Assembly (NCBI RefSeq): GCF_009829985.1
Contig: NZ_SZZU01000004.1
Coordinates: forward strand, 1-64,000
Reading direction: 5' to 3'
Source: Pantoea sp. Aalb
GTDB taxonomy: Bacteria; Pseudomonadota; Gammaproteobacteria; Enterobacterales; Enterobacteriaceae
Length of the DNA: 64,000 bases
Shown here in pieces: positions 40,233 to 48,317 of this stretch. The notes under the pieces were generated by a model. The model was given only the letters and a program-made list of their open reading frames with translations. It had not been told where the DNA came from and did no database searches. How positions within the stretch are numbered: position 1 is the stretch's first letter; every line of letters begins with the position of its first letter. Position numbers and translations under genes: made by a program.

Positions 40233-41456
40233 ATGACAAAATTAGTTGGGAAAAAAATTTTGCTTGGAATAAGTGGCAGTATAGCAGCTTATAAAGTACC
40301 AGAGTTAGTGCGAATGTTACAAAATTATGGCGCAAAAGTTCGTGTAATGATGACAGAAGCTGCTAAGTTTTTTATTACTCCTCTTAGTTTACAAGTAGTA
40401 TCAGGACATCCAGTCTTTGATGATTTATTTAATCCTGTATTAAAAAATACAATAAATCATATAAAATTAGCAAAATGGCCTGATTTGATTATAATAGTAC
40501 CTGCTACTGCTAATTTAATAGCAAACATAGCATTAGGTATGAGTAATGATCTACTAACTACAGTATGTCTCGCCAGTGATAAACCTATTGCTATAGTACC
40601 AGCAATTAATCAACAAATGTATAGTGCAGCAATAACTCAAGAAAATCTTCAACGTTTATATCAACGTGGTATGTTAATTTGGGGACCTGATATCGGCCGC
40701 CAAGCATGTGGTGATATTGGTCCTGGGCGTATGATTAATTTAATAACAATTTTAGTTTACGTAGTAAAATGGGCTAGTTCTATTAAAGATTTGCAACATT
40801 TAAATATTATGATTACTGCTGGGCCAACTCATGAAGCACTTGATCCAGTTCGTTATATTAGTAATTATAGTTCTGGTAAAATGGGATTTGCTATTGCAAC
40901 TGCTGCAGCACAACGTGGAGCACAGGTAACTTTAATTACTGGACCAGTAACATTACCAACTCCTCTTGGAATAAAACGTATAGATATTAATAGTGCTTTA
41001 GAAATGGAAGCAGCTGTCATGAAACAAATAAAAAAACAACATATTTTTATTGCCAGTGCAGCAGTAGCAGACTATAGAGGAGCGAATATCGCTTTTAAAA
41101 AAATAAAAAAAAATGATGATCACATTACATTAAAACTAATAAAAAATCCTGATATCGTAGCAAAGGTAGCATCTATGCAAAAAAAACGGCCTTTTGTTGT
41201 TGGTTTTGCTGCAGAAACACATGATATAGAAAAATATGCGCAAAGAAAACGCAAACAAAAAAACTTAGATTTAATTTGTGCAAACATTATAGCACAAAAA
41301 AAACAAGGATTTAATAGTGATACTAATATTTTATATCTTTTTGGGCAAGATGGAAATAAAATTTTGCCACTAAATAATAAAAAACTGCTTGGTCAACAAT
41401 TGATAGATGAGATTATAATTCGTTATGATAAAAAAGGTCAGTATAAAAATTCTTGA
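40233..41456 (+). CDS. coaBC: bifunctional phosphopantothenoylcysteine decarboxylase/synthetase
   Basis: CoaBC (Dfp) adds cysteine to 4'-phosphopantothenate, then decarboxylates it to phosphopantetheine. The N-terminal FMN-dependent CoaC domain (about 1-190) has GKKILLGISGSIAAYK, the PATANLIA loop and the catalytic Cys in QACGDIGPGRM. The C-terminal CoaB domain has ITAGPTHEALDPVRYISN. I choose ATG 40233 (MTKLVGKK) because it aligns with the E. coli start (407 against 406 residues); ATG 40221 is also possible. The 3' end overlaps dut by 32 bp. Confidence 0.95.
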   Translation: MTKLVGKKILLGISGSIAAYKVPELVRMLQNYGAKVRVMMTEAAKFFITPLSLQVVSGHPVFDDLFNPVLKNTINHIKLAKWPDLIIIVPATANLIANIALGMSNDLLTTVCLASDKPIAIVPAINQQMYSAAITQENLQRLYQRGMLIWGPDIGRQACGDIGPGRMINLITILVYVVKWASSIKDLQHLNIMITAGPTHEALDPVRYISNYSSGKMGFAIATAAAQRGAQVTLITGPVTLPTPLGIKRIDINSALEMEAAVMKQIKKQHIFIASAAVADYRGANIAFKKIKKNDDHITLKLIKNPDIVAKVASMQKKRPFVVGFAAETHDIEKYAQRKRKQKNLDLICANIIAQKKQGFNSDTNILYLFGQDGNKILPLNNKKLLGQQLIDEIIIRYDKKGQYKNS

Positions 41457-41880
41457 TAAACGATTAGGTAATGACTTTGAATTACCAGCTTATGCAACTA
41501 TTGGTTCTGCCGGATTAGATTTACGAGCATGTCTTAACAATGAATTAGAAATTCCTTCAGGTATGACTGAATTAATACCTACTGGCTTAGCAATACATAT
41601 TAATGATCCAAGTATATCAGCAGTTATTTTACCTCGTTCAGGTCTTGGTCATACACATGGAATTGTACTAGGTAACTTAGTTGGTCTAATTGATTCAGAT
41701 TATCAAGGACAAATAATGGTATCAGTGTGGAATCGTAGCCAAAAAAGTTTTACACTACAACCTGGAAACCGCCTAGCACAGTTAGTTTTTATCCCAGTAG
41801 TAAAGGTTGAGTTTAATATAGTAGAAAATTTTGATTACAGTATGCGCGGTACAGGAAATTTTGGTCATTCTGGCTGGTAA
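41425..41880 (+). CDS. dut: dUTP diphosphatase
   Basis: Dut hydrolyses dUTP to dUMP, keeping uracil out of DNA and feeding dTMP synthesis. The 151 residues match E. coli length. All five trimeric dUTPase motifs are seen: AGLDLRA, PRSGLGHTHG, GNLVGLIDSDYQG, PGNRLAQLVF and the C-terminal RGTGNFGHSG. The first 32 bp lie within the coaBC 3' end in another frame, the same overlapping arrangement as in E. coli. Confidence 0.96.
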   Translation: MIKKVSIKILDKRLGNDFELPAYATIGSAGLDLRACLNNELEIPSGMTELIPTGLAIHINDPSISAVILPRSGLGHTHGIVLGNLVGLIDSDYQGQIMVSVWNRSQKSFTLQPGNRLAQLVFIPVVKVEFNIVENFDYSMRGTGNFGHSGW

Positions 41881-41980
41881 TCAATAATTAAAATAAGAAC
41901 ATTAATATTTTAAGTGGTTATTCACTATTACTAATAATATAAAACTTTTAAAAATTAAATATATAAGAAGATAGTTATTT

Positions 41981-42023
41981 AAAAAATAACATAAATAAAA
42001 ATTCATAATTTATGTTATTTTTT
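41981..42023. terminator. bidirectional terminator between dut and pyrE
   Basis: A perfect 15-bp stem (41981-41995 against 42009-42023) has A6 at its left edge and T6 at its right edge, so either strand gives a stem followed by U residues. It lies between the convergent dut and pyrE genes where a shared terminator is expected. slmA, present here in E. coli, is gone. Confidence 0.6.
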
Positions 42024-42112
42024 ATACATATTATTTTAATAATAAAATTTTTTATTATAAATAAATTTATTTTTTAAATCTTCTTAATTTTCCTACATGT
42101 ATGTAAAAAAAT

Positions 42113-42754
42113 TTAAATACCATACTTCTTACGATATTTACATATTTTAATTAGATAATCTATCATTTCTGGTTTATCTTCTAAATAACACATGAGCTGA
42201 TTTAATGTAGTAATAGCAATAACTTTACATTTATAGTCACGCTCTATTTCTTGGATAGCAGAAATATTACTCATTCCTCGTTCTTGACGGTCAAAAGAGA
42301 TCAATACACCAACAAGAGTAGCTTTATGTGTGGCTATAATATTCATAGATTCACGTATTGCTGTACCAGCAGTTATAACATCATCTACTAAAATTACTTT
42401 TCCCTGCAATGTACTACCTATTAATACACCACCTTCACTATAATTTTTAATTTCTTTACGATTAAAACAATAAGGTACATTACGATTATGATAATTAGCT
42501 AAAGCTATTACAGTAGATGTTACAATTGCAATACCTTTATAAGCTAGACCAAAAAGTATATCAAAATCAATTCCGCTATTGATTAGAGTTTGTGCATAAA
42601 AACGTCCTAATAATGCTAGATCATGACCTGTATTAAAAAGTCCAGAATTAAAAAAATATGGACTTTGACGAGCTGATTTCAAAGTAAATTTACCAAATTT
42701 TAATATGCCTTTATTAAGAGCGAATTCAATAAATTGATGCTGAAAGTTCTGCAT
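42113..42754 (-). CDS. pyrE: orotate phosphoribosyltransferase
   Basis: PyrE joins orotate and PRPP to OMP in pyrimidine synthesis. The 213 residues equal E. coli. The PRPP-binding motif VILVDDVITAGTAIRE (about 118-133), the PYFFNSGLF opening and the YCFNRKEIKNYSEGG loop are intact. CTGAGGAG lies before the ATG. rph, its usual upstream partner, is missing, yet a strong hairpin remains 29 bp upstream. Confidence 0.96.
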   Translation of the reverse strand: MQNFQHQFIEFALNKGILKFGKFTLKSARQSPYFFNSGLFNTGHDLALLGRFYAQTLINSGIDFDILFGLAYKGIAIVTSTVIALANYHNRNVPYCFNRKEIKNYSEGGVLIGSTLQGKVILVDDVITAGTAIRESMNIIATHKATLVGVLISFDRQERGMSNISAIQEIERDYKCKVIAITTLNQLMCYLEDKPEMIDYLIKICKYRKKYGI

Positions 42755-42782
42755 CCTTTACTCCTCAGTAAGAAAGTTATTC

Positions 42783-42832
42783 TAATTGTTATTAGTGAAG
42801 TTACTTGAAAGTAACTTCACTAATAACAATTA
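42783..42832 (-). promoter_or_regulatory. 23-bp perfect hairpin upstream of pyrE (attenuator-like)
   Basis: 42783-42805 and 42810-42832 are perfect inverted copies with a 4-nt loop, ending 28 bp before the pyrE start. In E. coli pyrE is controlled by UTP-sensitive attenuation at a hairpin between rph and pyrE. Here the hairpin sits in the same place but is AT-rich, followed on the minus strand by AGAATAACTTTCTT and not by a clean U-run, and rph is gone. It may be a leftover or re-evolved attenuator, or an mRNA-stability element. Confidence 0.55.
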
Positions 42833-43219
42833 ATTCTTTAAATATTAATTAAAAAAAATTATTTATTGAATAAACTGCAATCTAAATAAATATTAATAGA
42901 TAATTTAATTTTTATATATCTAGAAATAAAATATATAAGTATTATTAACTTATTTCTCATAGTTTTTCTTATAGGTATATTTTATTTTATATAGTATATT
43001 TAAAGTTATAAATAATAATACAAATATAAACAAACAGTTAATTATATTAATAATTAATTATTGTATAAATTCATATCTATTCTCACTGTTTTATTTTTAA
43101 TCATAATTTTTACATGAAAATAAATAACTATTTATATATTTAAGAAATATTATTATGATGTATATATCTAGTTTATCATAACTTTTACTTAGAGATTTTT
43201 TTATAATGAGTATTATACT
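42833..43219. other. pyrE-yicC gap (rph position), no gene
   Basis: 387 bp of AT-rich DNA between divergent genes. No remnant of rph (RNase PH) is recognisable. Confidence 0.6.
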
Positions 43220-44083
43220 ATGATCCGTAGCATGACTGCATATTCATATCGAGAAATTAAAAATGAATTGGGTATAGCTTACTGGGAGCTATTTTCTTTA
43301 AACCATCGCTATTTAGAAATTTGTATTCGTTTACCTGAATACTTAAGAAATTTAGAACCAGTAATACGTGAACAAATACGAACTCGTTTAAAACGCGGTA
43401 AAATTGAATGTAATTTACATTTTAATACTGATCCAAACTTACAAGGTGAATTATTAATTAATAAATCACTTGCTAAACAGTTAGTTCAAGCTGCTAATTG
43501 GGTTAAAATGCAAAGTGATGAGGGTGAGATTAATCCTCTAGATATTTTATCTTGGCCAGGTGTAATTTCAATAAATAAACAGGATCTTCATCCTATCAAT
43601 ATAGATCTAATAACTTCTCTTGATAATGCCCTTAATGATTTGATAGCATCACGTGAAAGAGAAGGAGCTATGTTAAAAGTATTTATTGAACAACGCCTTA
43701 AGTATATCTTAAAAGAAATTCATAAATTACGCATTCTTATGCCAGAAATACTTAAATTACAACACAAACGCATTATTACAAAATTAAAAGAAGCGGATAT
43801 TCAAATAGAGAATAATCGTTTAGAACAAGAATTAGTTATTCTAGCACAAAAAATCGATATAACTGAAGAATTAGATCTTTTAGATGCACATGTTAAAGAA
43901 ACTTTTCATATTTTAAAGAAAAAAGAAATTGTTGGTCGTCGTCTTGACTTTATGATGCAAGAGTTTAATCGTGAATCTAATACATTAGCATCGAAGTCAA
44001 ATAACACTGATATAACGGCTTCAGCAATTGAATTAAAAGTATTAATTGAACAAATGCGAGAACAAGTTCAAAATATTGAATAG
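43220..44083 (+). CDS. yicC: YicC-family endoribonuclease
   Basis: The 287 residues equal E. coli YicC, recently reported as an endoribonuclease that affects small RNA RyhB. The N-terminal IRSMTAYSYREIKNELG and SLNHRYLEICIRLPEYLR are followed by EQIRTRLKRGKIECNL and a C-terminal helical domain ending GRRLDFMMQEFNRESNTLASKSN. Highly conserved. In E. coli the divergent partner across rph is also pyrE. Confidence 0.94.
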   Translation: MIRSMTAYSYREIKNELGIAYWELFSLNHRYLEICIRLPEYLRNLEPVIREQIRTRLKRGKIECNLHFNTDPNLQGELLINKSLAKQLVQAANWVKMQSDEGEINPLDILSWPGVISINKQDLHPINIDLITSLDNALNDLIASREREGAMLKVFIEQRLKYILKEIHKLRILMPEILKLQHKRIITKLKEADIQIENNRLEQELVILAQKIDITEELDLLDAHVKETFHILKKKEIVGRRLDFMMQEFNRESNTLASKSNNTDITASAIELKVLIEQMREQVQNIE

Positions 44084-44481
44084 TAAAATATAATAATTAT
44101 TTTATAATAAATATCTTTTACTATATTTATTTGATTAGAATTAATTATGATATATATAATTTCGTGTATTTATAATAATTATTATATTTTAACATAGCTA
44201 TAGAAAATTAAAAACTTTAAGACATATTTGATTTTATCATTAAACTTTATTCAGTTATTTTAGCTTATTTTTTTGTAAAAAAATCTAAATATTTTAAAAT
44301 AAATAGTAAATTTTTAATATGGGTTAATTAGGAAGATTTTATCGATTTTTTATCTATATAATTCTATATCCTAACATACTATATATAAATATATATTAAT
44401 ACTATGGAATTAAAAAAAACTAGTATTTTGAATTTTATTAGTAAATATTGTAAATTATTTATCAATTTATAAAAGTATTTT
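44084..44481. other. yicC-yicG gap (dinD position), no gene
   Basis: 398 bp of AT-rich DNA without frames or notable hairpins. Confidence 0.55.
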
Positions 44482-45114
44482 ATGTTATTAACTATTCTTT
44501 ATATAATAGGTATTACTGCCGAAGCCATAAGTGGTGCGTTAGCAGCAGGTAGAAATAAAATGGATTTATTTGGCGTAATTGTTATCGCTTTAGTAAGTGC
44601 AATAGGGGGTGGGTCAGTACGTGATATTTTATTAGGTAATTATCCTTTAAGCTGGGTAAAAAATCCAGAATACATTATAATAATTTCTATTGCAGCTATA
44701 ATTACTATGTTCTTAGCGCCATTAATCAATTATTTATATAAAATATTTTTGCTATTAGATGCCATTGGACTTGTAGTGTTTTCTATTATAGGTGTACAAG
44801 TTGCATTAAATGCACAACACGCATCAATTATCTCTGCTATTGCAGCTGTGATTACTGGTGTTTTTGGTGGTATATTACGTGATATGTTTTGTAATCGTAT
44901 TCCGTTAATTTTTCAACAAGAACTATATGCTGGTATTGCTTTTATATCAGCTTGGATATATATACTATTATTAAAAACTCACCTAACAAAAAACTTAATA
45001 GTAATAATTACATTATTCTTTGGTCTTTCTGCACGTTTACTAGCAATATATTTTCGCCTTAAATTGCCTGTTTTTAACTATTCATATAATCAAAAAAGTT
45101 ATCATAAAAAATAA
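44482..45114 (+). CDS. yicG: YicG, TRIC/UPF0126 family membrane channel protein
   Basis: The 210 residues (E. coli 205) form seven hydrophobic segments with two internal repeats. Each carries the glycine-rich TRIC-type motif: AIGGGSVRDILLGNYPL in the first half and GVFGGILRDMFCNRIPL in the second. Prokaryotic TRIC channels are monovalent-cation channels, and E. coli YicG has been linked to glycine transport; the role here is uncertain. The tail is Lys/Asn-rich. Few membrane transport genes occur in this window, so it may matter for the symbiosis. Confidence 0.88.
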   Translation: MLLTILYIIGITAEAISGALAAGRNKMDLFGVIVIALVSAIGGGSVRDILLGNYPLSWVKNPEYIIIISIAAIITMFLAPLINYLYKIFLLLDAIGLVVFSIIGVQVALNAQHASIISAIAAVITGVFGGILRDMFCNRIPLIFQQELYAGIAFISAWIYILLLKTHLTKNLIVIITLFFGLSARLLAIYFRLKLPVFNYSYNQKSYHKK

Positions 45115-45186
45115 CTTTTAATACAATAGTATATATATATTTTGTGTAAAAATACATCTATTTTTTAACTCACATGCAATCTAAAC

Positions 45187-45810
45187 ATGTTTAAAGGAAA
45201 TCTTTATATTATTTCTGCACCTAGCGGAACAGGTAAATCCACTCTCATTCAAACATTTTTAACAAGAAAACTATTATGCAATATAAAATTATCTATTTCA
45301 CATACTACACGTAAAAAACGTTTTGATGAAATCCATGGTAAACATTACTTTTATATTTCAAAAAAACAATTCGAAAAAATGATAGCTACAAATGATTTCC
45401 TTGAATATGCAGAAGTATTCGGTCATTATTATGGAACATCACAATCTACTATTGAACATATGCTTGCTACTGGAATTGATATATTCTTAGATATAGATTG
45501 GCAAGGTGCAAAACAAATTCGCCAGAAAATGTCAAATGTACGTAATATTTTTATATTACCTCCATCGATAGAAGAGCTATATCGTCGATTACATAGTAGA
45601 GGACAAGATAACGAGCAAGTAATTTCTTACCGAATGAAACAAGCTATTAAAGAAATTAGTCATTACTCTGAATATGATTATTTAATTATAAATAATGATT
45701 TTGAAATAGCTTTATCTGATTTAAAAAATATTATTTTTGCAGAACGGTTGCGTATAGAACACCAGAAAATAAAACATCATACTTTAATCAGTAAACTATT
45801 GGAAATTTAA
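45187..45810 (+). CDS. gmk: guanylate kinase
   Basis: Gmk phosphorylates GMP to GDP. The 207 residues equal E. coli. P-loop APSGTGKST (11-19), the GMP-binding SHTTRKKRFDEIHGKHYFY and YAEVFGHYYGTS, and the lid RRLHSRGQD are present. First of the gmk-rpoZ-spoT run (59 bp and 19 bp spacers), the conserved enterobacterial order. Confidence 0.96.
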   Translation: MFKGNLYIISAPSGTGKSTLIQTFLTRKLLCNIKLSISHTTRKKRFDEIHGKHYFYISKKQFEKMIATNDFLEYAEVFGHYYGTSQSTIEHMLATGIDIFLDIDWQGAKQIRQKMSNVRNIFILPPSIEELYRRLHSRGQDNEQVISYRMKQAIKEISHYSEYDYLIINNDFEIALSDLKNIIFAERLRIEHQKIKHHTLISKLLEI

Positions 45811-45869
45811 AATAATTTTAGTATTATACAATTTAATTATTATTTTCCTATAGAGTGAGTAGTACATTT

Positions 45870-46145
45870 ATGGCACGTGTAACGGTTCAAGATGCAGTAG
45901 AGAAAATTGGCAATCGTTTTGATTTAGTTTTAGTAGCTGCACGCCGTGCACGTCAGATGCAAGCGGGCAATAAAAATCCTTTAGTTTCGGAGGAAAATGA
46001 TAAAACAACCGTTATTGCATTACGTGAAATTGAAAAAGGTTTAATCAATAAACATATTTTGGATATAACTGATCATCAGGCACAACAAGAAAAAGAAACC
46101 AGTCATTTACAATCGGTTACTCCTATTGTTGAAACGCGTCGTTAA
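45870..46145 (+). CDS. rpoZ: RNA polymerase omega subunit
   Basis: Omega helps fold beta-prime and forms part of ppGpp site 1. The 91 residues begin MARVTVQDAVEKIGNRFDLV exactly as in E. coli, so the ATG at 45870 is chosen over a GTG 15 bp upstream. The MAR motif, which contributes to ppGpp binding, is intact. The C-terminal part is Gln/Glu-rich and more variable. Directly upstream of spoT. Confidence 0.96.
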   Translation: MARVTVQDAVEKIGNRFDLVLVAARRARQMQAGNKNPLVSEENDKTTVIALREIEKGLINKHILDITDHQAQQEKETSHLQSVTPIVETRR

Positions 46146-46164
46146 AAGTATTTGCAGGTAAACC

Positions 46165-47772
46165 TTGTATCTGTTTGAAAGCCTTAATAAAATTACAAAA
46201 ATATATTTATCAGATGAGCAAATTTATTGCCTTAACCAAGCTTATATTGTTGCATGTAATGCACATAAAGGTCAAAAGCGCTCCAGTGGTGAACCATATA
46301 TTACTCATCCTATTGCTGTTGCTTGTATTTTAGCTAAAATGAAACTCGACTATGAAACATTAATGGGTGCTTTACTCCATGATGTTATCGAAGATACGTC
46401 GACTACATATCAAGATATAGAGAATCTATTTGGTAAAAATGTTGCTAAGCTAGTAGAAGGAGTATCTAAATTAGATAAAATACATTTTCGTGATAAACAA
46501 GAAGAACAAGTTGAAAATTTTCGTAAAATGATTATTGCAATGGTAAAAGATATACGCGTAATTTTTATTAAGCTCGCTGATCGAACACATAATATGCGAA
46601 CTCTAAGTGCTTTAAGACCAGATAAAAAACGACGAATAGCTTTAGAAACCTTAGAAATTTATAGTCCTTTAGCTCAACGTCTTGGTATTCGTCACTTAAA
46701 AATTGAATTAGAAGAACTTAGTTTCGAAACACTTTATCCTACTCGTTTTCGTGTAATTCAAGAAGTTGTAAAAACTGTACGTGAAAATCGTAAAGAAATT
46801 ATCAGAAAGATTACTACTGAAATTGATAATTGCTTACAAGAAACCGGTATTACTTGCCGTGTAAGTGGTCGAAAGAAACATCTTTATTCAATCTATCGTA
46901 AGATGCATTTAAAAGAACAACGTTTAAATTCAATTAGGGATATTTATTCTTTTTATATTATAATTATAGTACAAGATCTTGATACTTGTTATCGAGTATT
47001 AGGTCAAATGCATGGTCTTTACAAACCGCGCCCTGGTCGAGTAAAAGATTATATTGCCATTCCTAAAACTAATGGATATCAATCACTTCACACTTCTATG
47101 ATTGGTCCATATGGAATACCAGTTGAAATACAAATTCGAACTGAAGATATGGACCATATGGCAGAAATGGGTGTAGCAGCACATTGGAGCCATAAAAAGG
47201 ATACAAGTATACAAATTCGCGCACAACGTTGGCTTCAAAGCTTATTAGAGCTCCAACAAAATGCTGATAACTCTTTTGAATTTATTGAAAATGTTAAATC
47301 TGATCTTATTTTAGATGAAATATATGTATTTACACCGAAAGGGCATATTATTGAACTTCCTGCTGGTGCTACGCCAGTAGATTTTGCTTATGCAGTACAT
47401 ACTGATATAGGACATACCTGCATTGGAGTACGTGTAGATTGCGAATATTATCCATTATCTAAACCACTTATAACAGGCCAAACTATTGAAATAATTACTT
47501 CATTAGATGCATATCCTAATGAATCTTGGCTAAATTTTGTAGTTAGTTCCAAAGCAAAATCTAAAATTCGTCAACTAACAAAAAATTTTAAATATGAGAA
47601 AAAATCATTAAATTTAAGAAGTCGCTTATTATTAAAGAACCAATTAAATAATAGTGATAAGTCTAATAATAAAAAAATTAATAATACTACTGATAATAAA
47701 ATTAAAAAAGAGTTAAATTGGATAAAAAGTAATTTATACGAAAGATTCCCTTTTAATAATCGATTTAACTAA
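46165..47772 (+). CDS. spoT: SpoT, (p)ppGpp hydrolase/synthetase, C-terminally truncated
   Basis: SpoT makes and degrades (p)ppGpp. The TTG start at MYLFESLN corresponds to the E. coli N-terminus. Seen in order: HD hydrolase domain (about 1-190; GEPYITHP, LLHDVIED with His72/Asp73), synthetase domain (about 200-370; VSGRKKHLYSIY, GRVKDYIAIPKTNGYQSLHTSM), and a TGS domain (about 388-450; DEIYVFTPKGHIIELPAG). The protein stops at 535 residues; E. coli SpoT has 702. The helical end, zinc-finger and ACT domains are gone, replaced by a Lys/Asn-rich tail. An Arg of the synthetase strand (DIYAFRVIV in E. coli) is Tyr. Confidence 0.9.
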   Translation: MYLFESLNKITKIYLSDEQIYCLNQAYIVACNAHKGQKRSSGEPYITHPIAVACILAKMKLDYETLMGALLHDVIEDTSTTYQDIENLFGKNVAKLVEGVSKLDKIHFRDKQEEQVENFRKMIIAMVKDIRVIFIKLADRTHNMRTLSALRPDKKRRIALETLEIYSPLAQRLGIRHLKIELEELSFETLYPTRFRVIQEVVKTVRENRKEIIRKITTEIDNCLQETGITCRVSGRKKHLYSIYRKMHLKEQRLNSIRDIYSFYIIIIVQDLDTCYRVLGQMHGLYKPRPGRVKDYIAIPKTNGYQSLHTSMIGPYGIPVEIQIRTEDMDHMAEMGVAAHWSHKKDTSIQIRAQRWLQSLLELQQNADNSFEFIENVKSDLILDEIYVFTPKGHIIELPAGATPVDFAYAVHTDIGHTCIGVRVDCEYYPLSKPLITGQTIEIITSLDAYPNESWLNFVVSSKAKSKIRQLTKNFKYEKKSLNLRSRLLLKNQLNNSDKSNNKKINNTTDNKIKKELNWIKSNLYERFPFNNRFN

Positions 47773-48317
47773 TATAATACTTATCATTATAATAAAGAAT
47801 ATATAAAACTAAATGGTAATAATTTTCTGAAAACACATATAATAAATTCTTGATGATTAAAAATAAAGTCCATATACTTATATTTTAAAATTAAAACATT
47901 AAGAAATACTTCTTACAACAAAATTTCTATATATTAATTTAAATAAATTATACAATGTATGCATTATTATTGCAGTTAATATTATAGTTAATAAATAAAA
48001 TATATTTGTTTCAAATAAGCTCTATTATATAGATAATCTAATTATCTTAGATTGTATATGTAATAGGTAAATTTTATCATATTCTAAGGATTAATAATAT
48101 TTGATTTAACATAGTAGCAATCTATTTATTAAAATATAGTCGCAATCTATTTATTAAAATTAAGCAATATTTTTGCTTATAACAAAAAAATTTTATATAT
48201 TATTAGCATTTTTTTATTATAAAATAATTATAAATGAATTATTCAAAATACATGCCTTATGAAAAAGTAATTATATTAACAATTGATTGAAGGATATCTA
48301 TAAAAAAAAGATAAAAA
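47773..48317. other. spoT-recG gap (lost spoT 3' end and trmH), no gene
   Basis: 545 bp where E. coli has the spoT 3' third and trmH (spoU). I could not recognise either in any frame, so the truncation is old. Confidence 0.55.
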
